From Harmothoe impar (lineage: Eukaryota; Annelida; Polychaeta; Phyllodocida; Polynoidae): a stretch of 64,000 bases of DNA. This document shows, one piece after another, positions 24,745-36,850 of this stretch. How positions within the stretch are numbered: position 1 is the stretch's first letter; every line of letters starts with the position of its first letter. Under the pieces are notes generated by a model. The model had not been told where the DNA came from, did not search any database, and was given only the letters and a program-made list of their open reading frames with translations. The stretch covers positions 20,761,166-20,825,165 of the forward strand of contig OX381717.1 of assembly GCA_947462335.1 (NCBI GenBank). The letters are read 5' to 3'. Position numbers and translations under genes: made by a program.

Positions 24745-25075
24745 TCCATCAGTATGAACACAACAGCAGTATTCTATCCTAACAAACCCCTCCCCTGGTG
24801 ACTACCTTTTAATGCTTTATTCTTAGCGATGTAGATCCTCTGCCGTAGTGTAACGTCTGCAGGCCCCTAGGCTGTCACCCACAGAATGGGAGCCTCTTGT
24901 GGGGCTGTGTCAATGTTTGTATAATCAGGAAGGTGTATAACCATGGAAGGCTATTAGCAGACAATATCCATAACCCTCTTTTGATGCTTTTTTTGTGCAG
25001 AATGGCTATACAGCAACTGTTGGAGTACTGTTGAATGATACATCTTCTACCATTTTGAGCCACTTATATTTAGAT
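24745..25075 (+). repeat. dispersed repeat family D, copy 2
   Basis: Second copy of 19,590-19,930. Confidence 0.75.
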
Positions 25076-26299
25076 TTTAAGAATATCGCTTTTGAATGAA
25101 ATATACTCAGTTCCAACATATGATGACAGATTATGCAAAGGCAGATATTGCAATTTTAAGTAGGGAGGAGTGTTTAGCAATATCAACCTTTTGATTTTAG
25201 AATATATCAAAGTGGTCTCATATTGGGAGTACACCATTAGACGATTCAGAGAAAAACACAATAACTGTGACTTCTAGAACTGACTTCTGTCAGAAAGTCT
25301 CAGATTGTACGCTTCTAATGCAGCCATAAAGCAGCTTGATTGTATGATCTTGACCATCATCTTACCTCAAGGGCATTTTATCAGCAGAGCAGAGTATGAC
25401 AGCTTCGTTACTCTATGTGATGAGAGAGGTATGTACAGTGTCAATCATCAAGCTAATCCATCACTGAAGTGACATACAAGTTCCCCTTTAGCACAGCTTA
25501 TGGGTATACCATTTGATGGCTCCTTCCCCTGAATAAATCAATGCAGCAAATTCTTGTTTACACTTAACTGCAGTATTGTGCCTCATCCAACTCCTGCTGT
25601 CATCCGGTTTATTTGTGCCTTGATAGTTTAATCTGTGTGCTTTTATTACATGTTTATCACTTCGTTTTGTCTAACATCACCATTAAACTAGATAAAATTA
25701 TTAGTAGAGTGAATTTTATCCACGATGTCTCCCAGCTGGCACATCTCAGTGAACAACAAATGTTTTACGACTTTATATAATGTTTCTCTATAGCTTCCTG
25801 TTATGGCAAACGTTATTTAATGTTAAAAGAATTATCTTGATGTAAAATATTGTATTCAGATAGGATAGGATAAAATCAATGTTGATAATTTATTGGTCAA
25901 CCCGTTGTAAACAGTGATTCAAAGCTATGTTACTACTTGGATGCACCCATTTGATGGCATCATTGTGCTGACATACAACATATTGTGGCCTCACCGAGAA
26001 AAGTCTGCATCCTGTACAAGGACTTTAGTGGTAGAGGGGCTGCAGCTGCTTTACCATTACTCATAGCACGAGGAGAACTGCATTGACAACATGAAAGGCA
26101 GCTGTCTGGCGTTAAGTCCCTAAGCTCCTCTCGCTGTGTCCAGATACTATTAAGAGCCTCTCAAGCCTATACAACATGGAAAACTAGGAGTGCTGAGACT
26201 GGGAAGTGGGTAAAGTTTTGCAAAAGTCTAGAGTCTGGTGACTAAGGTAAAGATAAAGGTTCATCTAGGGTGTCTTTGTTATATATGAATTAATGAAAC
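25076..26299. other. non-genic, nothing recognised
   Basis: AT-rich sequence between repeats D and E. It is about 1 kb longer than the corresponding gap in the first C-D-E block. Confidence 0.5.
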
Positions 26300-26910
26300 A
26301 GTTCAAAATCAGCAGATAACAGAGAAAGGTGGTTTACAGTGTTTGATTACAGTCACCAAACCCTGTTGTAGTCTATAAACATACAGTACTCACACTGACA
26401 ACAGCTAAGTGTGGTATATTTAGTGTCAGGAAGCATTCAATTGCATTAGATGATAATGGTCATCGGTTTGAACAATACACAACCTAGGTTGCCCAACATG
26501 AAAGGTGTGGCACTAGCAGAAAATGGAGAACATGAGTTTGTATGAAAAACGACATATGAGTCTTTTAAAAAAAAGAGACGAACCCATTTTGTTGTTGTAC
26601 TTAAACATGACTGAAACAGGAAAAGAGAGATCAAATTACAGAAATATATTGAGCTGACAGAATCAGATATATTCCATAGTGTTATGTCAGCATAAAGGTG
26701 TAAATGGTTCACCTTGTGAACCTAGGCATGAACCACAATCTACTTTTTGACCTGCACCAGTCCAAGTGGTGCATGTTGTGCTTGATGAGACCATCAATCT
26801 GCCAGCCACTACTCTCCTAATGGTTGCATGTGGCAGAAATTGCCCCTACAACCACACACCAATATAAGCCATACTGACATCACAGGAGCTGAACCAAAGT
26901 AAGGGACCAG
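26300..26910 (+). repeat. dispersed repeat family E, copy 2
   Basis: Second copy of 20,190-20,935. Confidence 0.75.
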
Positions 26911-27857
26911 ATGTTTCTTGATAGGGAAGGAGTTTAAGATTGTCGATTCAGAACTCTCATACTCTAAGCTTTAATGACTTAAAATATTTTTTTGCAGTAC
27001 TTGAAAAAAATTGATGGTTAAAACAAGTGAAGTAATACAAATGGTAGCATATTTGATATAAGATATAGCCCTCTTACCAATCCAACATTTTTGGAAAAAT
27101 CACCAGCACAAGATCAATCGTCCCTCCCCTCAAACTCTGTGAAGGCCCAAATACACATCTTACTTCATTCAGCCTTAAATATCATGCCCCTGAACCTACA
27201 CCTACTTAACCCACAATTGGTACTAGCCTACTTGTCGGCCATCTTGAATTTGATGGGTGTTAACCCAGTTCTGAGTGTAACATGCCATGAGCTGTACTTA
27301 GGCGATGCGATATCTGGGTGAGCTCAATGATAACCACCTGTGCTCCCAGAGATCAATGCATTGACTAAAGTTGTAGGTCGTCTCCCCTACATTGCTTGCT
27401 CACATAAGGGAATGCACAATGCCTTATATGAGGTTGCATCACTTCAAGTATGCTGTTTCTTTTGCTATACCTTGAGCCTATTATTGCAATTTCTATATTT
27501 TTAAAACTACATCAAATGAACAGAATAAAGTGCCTGATACATCCTGGACTCCTGAAGTACCCTTTTAATTAGCTAGAAAGATTCATGGTAGAAAAGTGGA
27601 TTATATTAATTTATATTCTATTACATAATGATGATATAATTACCGACAACGCTTCAGAGCAGGTAACATGATAAAAAATATTACTGTTAATGACTGTCAT
27701 GAGTCTTCAACAATGTTGAGCACAAGTTGAATACTTTTATATCTACATGCATTCCTACCTTTACTACCAACATAACTTTACTTGAATATGTTTGGTTTTA
27801 ATTTCTCTAATAGATCGTTCACTATATTTTACAGAAAGGGATGTTACATTCCATACA
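26911..27857. other. non-genic, nothing recognised
   Basis: AT-rich with no supported feature. Confidence 0.5.
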
Positions 27858-27862
27858 GGACT

Positions 27863-28023
27863 CAGGGGTGTGGCAACCGGGGGGACAGGGGGGACACATC
27901 CCCCCCCCCCACTTTGACCTACCCAAAAAAAAGTCTAAACAAAAAGTTCAAGTAAAAAGGGGTCAAAAAGGGTCAAAATACCCCTCAGCCCACTCTACTT
28001 TTGAACTGCTTGCCACGCCCCTG
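27863..28023. mobile_element. MITE with GGACT target duplication
   Basis: 161 bp bounded by inverted termini CAGGGGTGTGGCAA and TTGCCACGCCCCTG. GGACT flanks both ends directly (27,858-27,862 and 28,024-28,028). The inside is a C-run followed by A-rich sequence. It is non-coding and therefore a non-autonomous DNA transposon. The superfamily is uncertain: the CAGGGG terminus suggests hAT, but hAT duplications are normally 8 bp. Confidence 0.75.
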
Positions 28024-28028
28024 GGACT

Positions 28029-29479
28029 GAATCCTACATGTGTTAACAATATGCATTAATTCGGTTGCAATGTGATAGAATGACGAAAGTATTAGCCACC
28101 ACACTGTTCTTATTGGAATAAAGTCAATGATTCTTTCTAGAAAAGGGGCTTAAAATGGCAGACTTCAAGAATGAGCAGCTATCTGCTAGTGGCAGATCTT
28201 CACCAAAAGAAGCTAATTATTATCTCAACCAAACTCAATAAGATGATTCTAATCAGCGTTACGGTGAAATCTTCTGAAGAAACTCTCCAAATTAACTTTT
28301 GGCTGTTTCCCTTAGGGACTCTCTGCTAAGATTAGAATGTCCATTTAATGCTTTTTTTCCATTAGCCATGTGAGATACCGCTGTGAGCAATTTCAACCTG
28401 GTAGGTTAATCAGAAAACGTTTCATTATTTTCCCTGTATATGAATGGTCTCCCCATTATGAATGTCATTTGAAGTCATGGACATATTAGTTTTTCTCACT
28501 CATATAAATACTGAGGTAAATGACGGATCAACCTTTCTGGCTGATTGTAGTTACCCTTTAAAACTGAAACACATGGTTTTCAATGAGATTGAACGATTTA
28601 ACCTTTCAATTATTAACTTTCGTGTTATTATCCATGCTGTTAGCTGTTAATCTATAATGATTCATGCATTAAAAATACTATATGACAATAAAAAGTTCAG
28701 TATTCTAGTTTAGAGTGACACCTGTACTAAAACCACTATCAGGTGTAGTTTCAGACAACCATAAACACCAATTCTGCCCATTTAGATCCCATCTCTATCC
28801 TCCATTACCTATAAAGGGTGAGACATTATTGCCATGGCCTGGGGACAGAGAGGGCTAGTTACTACTGGGACCAACACACAATGTAATAAAGGCACACTTG
28901 ATGTCAGCAGGCACTCATTATATAGAAGGTTATGGCACAGGAATGGGAAAGTTTGAGTATAATTGAGATATATACAGATAGCCAATGAATTAACGTAGTG
29001 CCTTTCAAGGCTATCCACTTCACCTGATGAGAGGCAAGAAAGGGTTACTGTACAGCAGCTAAGCACTTTCTGTGAGTTCAAGAAATGTTATTGTCCTCTC
29101 ATATAGAGCAAATGCACTTGTTTATCGAATCACTAATGTTATATGATATTTCCTGTTAGTAAATTGGAAATGGCAAAAATATAATTTTAGCTAATAAAGC
29201 AAAGTAAGATCGCCCAGCTGTCACCATAAGTCTGACACATACCGTGATGCTCTCTGATGGAAAAATGTAACATAGACAATCAATGTTGATTCAATCTTCT
29301 GTGCCCACTGGGGACCAGCATTATCAGGAATGGCTTCCACCCGGCCACAGTAGGGCGCTGGTGGAGGTTTATAAAACTGCATGTGATCGGGGCACAATGT
29401 GGATGCTCGGAATAACGGACTGCAATGAATACTCTTTGGAGTGTATGGTCACACAACCCTCAGGCCAAAAAAAAAAAGT
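28029..29479. other. non-genic, nothing recognised
   Basis: AT-rich with no supported feature. Confidence 0.5.
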
Positions 29480-29685
29480 TTGTTTCAGGTAACATGGCAA
29501 GAAAATCTAGGTTTTTTAACTTGTAAGCACTAGCGAGGCTCTCCGAAGACCCTGAAATTGACCCCAAAAAAGGGTAAAAATATACGAAAATTTCTTCAAA
29601 ATTGCATAAAAAAGGTAGGGTCGGCCCTGTTATGATAGGGTCGGTCGGGTGACCTGAGACAAACTTATTTTCTTTGGCCTTACCT
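29480..29685 (+). repeat. dispersed repeat family G, copy 2
   Basis: Contains GGGTCGGCCCTGTTATGATA then GGGTCGGTCGGGTGACCTG, as at 1,455-1,500. Confidence 0.55.
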
Positions 29686-31005
29686 CATCTGGAGTCAGTG
29701 CTGGACTTCCCTCAAACTGCCCTTTACAGCCGTGTTAACAACTCCGGTGTGATTAAGGCTTCATTCATACTGTCTGGCACTATCCTAAGATCCATCTTGA
29801 ACTCACTGGGAAGTAACCCATAATAGTGTTGCCCTTAGTCATAATTCACCTATTCAATTAGGATGTCCTTTATATGTGAAGAGGGTGCATTTTTTCTCTA
29901 AAGTGGGTGCTCCAATGAAGACATATTGATGGAGGGAAGCTCATCCGTTACATATCTGACAGTGGCATGCCCTCCTCTAGATGATGTAGTCGTAGACACC
30001 GTATATCAGAAAATCTGAATTGTTATTAATTCTGTGCTGCCATGTTGATGTCCTTGATCAGGGCAGAGAAATTAATCAAACTCAGTTATTTGTGATCCTG
30101 CACCATTCTCTCAGTCTGACCCTCCTACCCTGTCTCCTCCTTTAATATCGCCCACATCCTGCAACCCAAGCCTCATCTGACCATTTTATAACTCAATCTC
30201 TCATATTTCACCTACCCAGAGACTGCTGAGTGTATTGGTTAAGCTATTTCAAAAAGGTGCAGTAGGTGTTTCCAGGAACACTGCCTGAGCAGCCAGTTGG
30301 GATTGTCCCTAAAAGTTCCCTGACTAAGTTGTTAGTCTTTCATAAAGGAGGGACTCATCTTCTTTTTAGCATGGGTCATTTGAAGCAAATGCAAAAGGGC
30401 TATTATTTGATATATGCAACCACATCTGTCAAGGCTGGAAGTGAATCCAACCCATGCTGCTCCTGTAGTAAATGGCCCAATATGTGGATTGGCAGCTTTC
30501 TTCTTTCAGATGGTTATCATGGCACCTTGTTTACTGTGCAGACTGTTGCCAGATGTGGGTTACTTTTAGAGTGCTAAATGCTGCCGTTAATGACATGAGG
30601 CATTTTACTGGTGTTGTGGTCTGCTTCAGCATTGTATTAGGTATCCCAGTAGGCGACCGCTGGCCGTGTCCTCGCATAAAAAATATCCCAAACACATTCT
30701 TTTAGAATGGCCCTCATATCCAGACTATTTGGAGCACAGCAAATTTAAAATATGCTACTGAATGCTGTAATACGTGCGCATTACTCTGGTTTATCAAGAC
30801 AGTTTCATCATGATGCTAAGTACCCCTACTGATGCTGGGAAAACCACTAACAAATGGAAAACGGGAACTTCTGCCAGTGAGTAGCCATGCAGGCATTGCT
30901 GGCACATTGTCTAAATATTGATTTCGCTTCCACGCCATAAGAGATACAGTCTCAGGAACTTAACCAGGGCAAGCTGGATACTCTGGGCATCATTTTAAGG
31001 TATAG
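29686..31005. other. non-genic, nothing recognised
   Basis: AT-rich with no supported gene. Confidence 0.5.
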
Positions 31006-32084
31006 AACGTGGGGATGGGCCCATTGGAAGTATTTTTAGATCAAAAAATAAGAATTTTCAGGCAATTTTCAGCAATTTTTCAAAGAGCTATGTATACATG
31101 TTTGGGGTCATTTGAAAGGCATTTCTCTGTTCTATGAGATGCACTAACTAACTACTTGATATGGTTAATGGCGTAAGAGCGAAATAAGAATAAAACACTC
31201 AACCCCCTAAAACTCTTGAATATACACGGTTCTCACTCCCATCCCATTGAAGATACAGTTCTAGGAGGTACACCATAATAAGCGGAACACTATTGGCTAC
31301 ATTTTGAAGTATATAAAGTGGTGGTCGGTCTATTAGAAGTATTTTTTAAATAGAAATATGTTCATTTTCAGGTGATTATTAGCACTTTTTAACAATTTCT
31401 TGAAATTATATATACACATATTTGGGGTCATTTGAGAGGTATTTCTTCGCTCTATGATATGCACTACCTCTTTAGTCGATACACCTTTCAGCATGACAGC
31501 GAGAGTATAAGAAAGGGCCTAACTCAAGCACCAGAGTCCACATCTGATGGTATTTGTCCTCACATATCCTTAGCACAACCATAGCGTACTAATGCGGGGT
31601 GTAAAAACGGCCCTCTAAACGCCAGTGCTTTATGTCAGAGAACCACCAGAACGTACCAATGTGGGGAGTAAAAAGGGCCCTCCAAATGCCAGGTTTCTGG
31701 GGTTTAGATGGCCCTAAACGCCAAGGATTCTAGCCCTTTTTACAATTTTCAACAGTGAGTATTTGCATGTTGAAATAACTAAGAATATATGGCTTTGATG
31801 TATATAAATGTAGCATATATTGCCTTTATATTTACAAATAATAGGGTACGATATCTAAATGCATCTTAATAATAATTGGTTATGTAATATGTTGATTTGC
31901 TAATTATTTCAACATATGGAAAAACATGTCATCTTCATCAACATGTGACATGATGTTTTATTCAATTTACCTGTTTGTTCAAGGGCCCATTGAATAGTAA
32001 AACACATCAACTATTATGTCCAAGCCCAACTTAATTGATTATAACATGATTCATGGAAATAATTAAGCTAATTGCTAATTTAAT

Positions 32085-32540
32085 CAAAAACGTTTTAGAA
32101 CGTTTTGGCAGGAGCCCCTTTACAATTCTCCTTTGCTAAAACGTATCAGAACGTTTTGCCAGCTGTATGAGCTACTATGCAGCTGCTCACGCCAGAACGT
32201 ATCAGAACGTTCTGCAGAAAAGGATTATTTATAGATTACGTTTTGGAACGTTTTGACATCTTGATATCTAAGAGCTTCTAAGCAGTTCCTTATGCCAGAA
32301 GGTATCAGAACGTTCTGTAGAAAAGGATTTTTTATAGGAATACGTTTTAGAACATTTTGGCAGCTGGATATCTAAGACCTTCTATGGAGCTGCTCATGCC
32401 AGAACGTATTAAAAAGTCCTGTAGGAAAGATTTTCCTGATAGGAATACGTTTTAGCATGTTTTGGCAGCTCAGTATGGATCCGGGGGGGGAGTACGTTCT
32501 GTAGGAAGAATATTCCTGCCAGGAATACATTTTAGAATAT
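32085..32540 (+). repeat. AACGTTTT-rich tandem repeats, left arm
   Basis: Irregular repeats of AACGTATCAGAACGTTCTG and TACGTTTTAGAACGTTTTGG separated by GAGCTGCTCATGCCAG-type spacers, four to five degenerate units. Confidence 0.7.
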
Positions 32541-33114
32541 TATGGCTGTTTGATGTCTTAGAGCTTCTATGGACATAGTACTAGATCATGTCAAGTCACA
32601 TGGTACGAGATTACATAAAGGGAACCATATAGCCCTATATCTCAGTCATGTTGTGGTACCACAAACGTGCCATGTGACATGATCTTGTACCATGTAATGT
32701 GATCTAGGTTCATGTGGCGTGATCTACCAGACCATGATTGTGACATAGGGGCTATATGGTACCAGTGCTTAGACCACACAGCCATGAAGTCTGTATATGT
32801 CTGGGGGTGCACAGGGGTTCCCCCTTCAGGTCGCAAAGTCGCTGAAATTAAGAGCCCCAGGTCACAAAGTCATATTTTTAGACCAGTTATGCTGTAGTCA
32901 TTCTTTTTCCAAAAGTCGCCAGGTGGCTTATATTATTGTACCAGGTCGCCAGGTCGCTCCATTCTACATGTATTCTTTATGTTTTTAGTATGGAAAACTG
33001 ATTAATTAAGGAGCTGTTTGAGCTTATGTTTGTCAGGTTAAGGCAGGATTTTAACATGCTACATATACACTCATAACATATCCATCAAATATGATTGAGT
33101 ATACTCCGGTAGTA

Positions 33115-33200
33115 CACCAGTCCCATGTGTGGCTCTGTGGCCTAATGGGTAAAGCGCTCACCCACAGTACCTGGTCAGTTGAGTTCAAGTCTCACCCAGT
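33115..33200 (+). repeat. tRNA-derived SINE head
   Basis: The A-box-like TGGCCTAATGGGTAAAGCG is followed 40-45 bp later by the B-box-like GAGTTCAAGTC. The region between does not fold as a normal anticodon arm, so this is a tRNA-related SINE and not a functional tRNA. Confidence 0.55.
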
Positions 33201-33594
33201 CCCACAAATGAATTTATACGTTTTGTTGAAATGTGTAGTGTATACGTTTTTAATTAATCATGAAATATGTGTACATGTATATGGCAATTGAACAATGAAT
33301 ATTATACACATTTTATTATGCATTATATTGTATTGTGTTAACCGTGTAAGAGTTACATAATAAGGGACCTTTAGCAAATCTGATGTAGGTATCAGCGCCA
33401 GAATATAGGCTACATTTTTATTTGATAGAGGGGTCTATTAATTTTGTTGAATGCGTGTTCCTCCGTGGTCAGCACTTACAAAGCCTGCGGACAGCACCCA
33501 CAAAACTTCCGCTCAGGGGTCCAGAAGAGAAATATGGAAATAAACCTACAGTGAGAACAATAGGACCAACACCTGTGCAGGCACACTACCACAT

Positions 33595-33665
33595 CCTCAA
33601 TGGACATGGGGTAACAGGTTAGTCCCTAATGCAGAAGGACCCGGGTTGAAACCCAAATTAGGTCT
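33595..33665 (+). repeat. tRNA-like SINE head
   Basis: GGGGTAACAGGTTAGTCCC followed by the B-box-like GGGTTGAAACCC. Weaker than its neighbour, as the A-box is degenerate. Confidence 0.4.
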
Positions 33666-33829
33666 GCTTCAGGATGTTTTTTACCATGGACATGAAATAT
33701 ATATTTTTGGCGATACTTTTTCAACTAATGTCCTGACACTGACACAGAAAAAAGAAAAGAAAAAAGAAAGATGATCACTCCATAAACTATATATGGTAGT
33801 GATTCCCATCATTTGCGTGATAAAACATA

Positions 33830-34054
33830 CCGTAGATTCTCGCGTATAAGCCACGGCTAGTAGGAGGGTCAGATCATCAGTGCGGCTCTTATGATTGGCC
33901 CAGGGTCAGGGTGTGGCTTATACAAGATCTAGAGTTTTAGCTATGATACAGTACTAAAGTTACCATGATCAGATCGCCAGTGTGGCTTATAGGATCGGCC
34001 TAAAGTTGGGGTGCGGCTTATACGCGAGTTAGGCTTATACCCGAGAATTTACGG
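33830..34054. mobile_element. MITE with GCTTATAC termini
   Basis: Inverted termini CCGTAGATTCTCGCGTATAA and, inverted, CCGTAAATTCTCGGGTATAA are both flanked by TA, a possible TA target duplication (33,828-33,829 and 34,055-34,056). GGCTTATA words recur inside. The insert is non-coding. Confidence 0.65.
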
Positions 34055-34204
34055 TAGTCATATAAAAACGTTAAATAATGTTATTTATTATACGATCGGA
34101 CGACTCATCGTGCTTTTTCCGGGATATCGCCGTGCTGATATCTAGTGATATCGACACTTTTCTGGTTGACAGGAGTCATTCCGAAATTTCGTCACCTATA
34201 AAAT

Positions 34205-34280
34205 CCCAGGTTTCATGGTGACTTGAACTTGGGACCCCAAGAGTTCAAGTCGGACGCTCTACGTGCTAAGCCGTGGACGT
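34205..34280 (-). repeat. tRNA-derived SINE head
   Basis: On the minus strand the A-box-like GGCTTAGCACGTAGAGCG precedes the B-box-like AAGTTCAAGTCACC, at the right distance for an RNA polymerase III promoter. Confidence 0.5.
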
Positions 34281-34519
34281 GCTGGTAGTAGAAGGGGGCG
34301 AAACAAGGAGTCTATAGGCAGATTTTCAGCCCTGTAGGGCAATTATTTACCGAGTTACAGAAGAAAAGACATTTTTTGGTATAATTTCTTTGAAATTCAA
34401 TCTTTTTTTATATTTTTTTATTGTTATAAAGGTAGAAGTTGGACTTTACTTAGCTATTTGTTAAAATAATTCTAGGGCCATTTTTTACATAGATATATGC
34501 AATTTAAAAAAGGGGCATT

Positions 34520-34590
34520 TTTCGTCCCAGGGTCGATCCCAGGGCCCGCGGTGTGTGAGTCCGATGCGCTAGCTGCATGGCCACAGCGGA
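34520..34590 (-). repeat. tRNA-derived SINE head
   Basis: On the minus strand TGTGGCCATGCAGCTAGCGC is followed by GGGATCGACCC. Good A and B boxes, with an atypical stem region between. Confidence 0.55.
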
Positions 34591-34861
34591 GATGGTACAA
34601 CGGGAGGGAAACGCTGCGTATATTGAAGTCTACTGGGGAGCGGTTAGGTGCCAAAGCCTTTTTGTATTGCGTCCTCCCATTGGCTGTCCCGTTTCAACTC
34701 CACCCATCAGTGGGCTCGTACTAGCAGGATTGGTGGCAGACGAAAATCAACATGGAGCTGTCCTCGCTGGAGATATTCTTTGTAAACATCAGTAAAAAAG
34801 GCCAAATTAGGATGAATTTAAGGTAAATAATCACATTTGAGTCGAAATATTGTATAATAAA

Positions 34862-34986
34862 CCTAATAATGAATGGTTATCAGGCACTCGGGATGTATAT
34901 TGTATGAATATAGGCATTCGTGCTACGCACTCATGCCTATATCCTACGATATACAATCCCTTGTGCCTGATAACCATTCATTATTG
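34862..34986. repeat. 125-bp imperfect hairpin MITE
   Basis: The arms AATAATGAATGGTTATCAGG and its inverted copy bracket a second inverted pair (ATATAGGCAT / ATGCCTATAT). The whole segment folds back on itself. Confidence 0.8.
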
Positions 34987-35334
34987 GTCAAATAACGTTG
35001 TGAATACAAACTTTTTTGGTAAACTATATAACAGCGTTAAATAACGTTCTCCATATAATGTAATATAACGTTATACTTTGTAACGTTTCAGAACGTTAAA
35101 AAACGTTCTTTGTTCACTGGGTAGGTCTGCACCATACAAAATGATGTGGGGGGGAGAGCAGATTTGTATTCTAAGGGCAGTTTTGGCACACAATAATAAC
35201 ATACCCTCCCCCTATGACTTAGTATGGTAATATTTGTGCAGGTTTGGGCATCAGTAAGGTAATATCCAATAATTATTCTCATCAGAAAGTTCTTACTTTG
35301 CGCAACTTCCGAAATTGCGCGCATCATATACGCT

Positions 35335-35455
35335 GCAACCCCCTGGCTTATACTCAGAGCCCGGCTTATACAATATTATGTCACCCTTTACCCAGGCTTA
35401 TACATGGGACAGGCTTGTACACGGGACCCAGCTTATACACGGGAAAATATGGCAT
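35335..35455. repeat. GCTTATAC-rich decayed element
   Basis: Several GGCTTATACA/GGCTTGTACA words and GGGACC motifs end in CACGGGAAAATATGG. Related in style to the MITE at 33,830-34,054. Confidence 0.4.
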
Positions 35456-35600
35456 GTGACGTGATCCCATATCATGTAATGTTATCTTGTAGAAAGTGAT
35501 GTTATCTTGTACCATGTGACATTATCTGGTATGATGTGGCGTTATTAAGTACCATGTGACGTTATCTAGTACCATGTGACGTTATCTAGTACTGTATGAC

Positions 35601-35602
<2 letters not shown>
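35452..35602 (+). repeat. 20-bp tandem repeat
   Basis: TACCATGTGACGTTATCTAG-type units with a 20-bp period, about seven degenerate copies. Similar words occur at 32,590-32,720. Confidence 0.75.

Positions 35603-35657
<55 letters not shown>
35603..35657. repeat. (TA)n microsatellite
   Basis: Uninterrupted TA dinucleotides, about 27 units. Confidence 0.97.
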
Positions 35658-35660
<3 letters not shown>

Positions 35661-35949
35661 AAGCATGCGACAAGGTATTATGTACCAGATCAGACAGCAC
35701 AGAGGATCATGGTACCAGACCACATGACATGGGGCAACATCATACAAAACAAAGTGACATAGGACAGCATAGGCTATAGATCATGTGACATGTGATATAA
35801 GGGCAGATGGTACTATACCATGTGATATTGGGGTAAAATGTACCAGACCATGTGAGAGAGGGGTACATGGTCCCATTCATGTGACATAAGGATACAGACT
35901 ATGTGACATGACCTACTCAGAGCTGTTCATCGGTTCCTGTAAAGATACT

Positions 35950-36480
35950 GCTGCCAAAACGTTTTAAAACGTATACAGAACGTTCTGATACACTACTGCA
36001 GGGGAGGACAGCTATACTTTAACCTTCCAAAACGTATCAAAACGTATTTCAAACATTTTCATCTAACAACTAGACCTACCATAGTGTGCCAATGTGTATT
36101 AGACACCAGAAAATGTGTATTTGCTGTATATTATAACAAAACTACCAGAACGTTATAAAACGTTTTACTTCTGGAGCTAAACCTACCGGAGTGGGCTTAT
36201 GTGTATTTGGAATGACAATTTATATTGAATAAAGAGAGACACCTGTCCCTGAATACACATCATTACGTTATGGAAGCCAAAAACTTGAAAAATCCATTAC
36301 ACATATTACGTTCTGGGGGTCCCCTGACAGAAAGCCCTGGCATTTTGAGGGCACCTTTTACTCCCCACATCAGTACGTTCTGGGGGTCCTCTGACAGAAA
36401 GCCCTGGCGTTTTGAGGGCACTTTTTACTCCCCACATCAGTACGTTCTGGGGGTCGCCTGACAGAAAGCCCTGGCGCTCC
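35950..36480 (-). repeat. right arm of large inverted structure
   Basis: AACGTTTTAAAACGTATACA-type words, then three units of about 64 bp containing GTACGTTCTGGGGGTC and GACAGAAAGCCCTGGC. These are inverted relative to 31,580-32,540. Confidence 0.65.
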
Positions 36481-36850
36481 TAAGGATATCTGCTATATAT
36501 AAGTTACATAACATGCAACATCAATACATATGACCCCTCAAAACACACATACTTGAGATTGCCTGAAAAATAATCCATTTAGACATTTGTATTCGAATTG
36601 CAAGCCCATGTGTACCCAACATGGAAAACCACAATATCAGGATTTGTGAATCATTATGTAATAGGCCTGATAATTACATAATTGTGTTGTTATTGTCTAG
36701 GAATAGTATAAATGGGTTGATATCAAAAGTTAGATTCAGAGGATAAGCGGAAATGTTGTTCTTAGATGCTATAAAGTGGCCTATTATCTGCCCAATTTTC
36801 ACCAATTTTAGAGAATTACAAGATTTTGATCAATTTACCTAGTATGATGT

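Larger units (their letters stand above)
31006..36850. mobile_element. large inverted-repeat structure with tandem-repeat arms
   Basis: Left-arm blocks recur inverted in the right arm. A roughly 64-bp unit (GTACxAATGxGGGG ... GCCCTCxAAACGCCAG) lies at about 31,580-31,730 and inverted at 36,303-36,480. AACGTTTTAGAACGTTTTGG-type words fill 32,085-32,540 and recur inverted at 35,950-36,170. CATGTGAC words lie inside both arms. The outer left part has two roughly 150-bp units starting near 31,010 and 31,315. The middle holds several SINE heads and small hairpins. It resembles a foldback-type or composite DNA element. No transposase is visible and the outer ends are not resolved. Confidence 0.55.

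Noticed and set aside
33115..33200. Functional tRNA gene
   Set aside because: A and B boxes are present, but acceptor and anticodon stems do not pair, so I call a SINE head instead.
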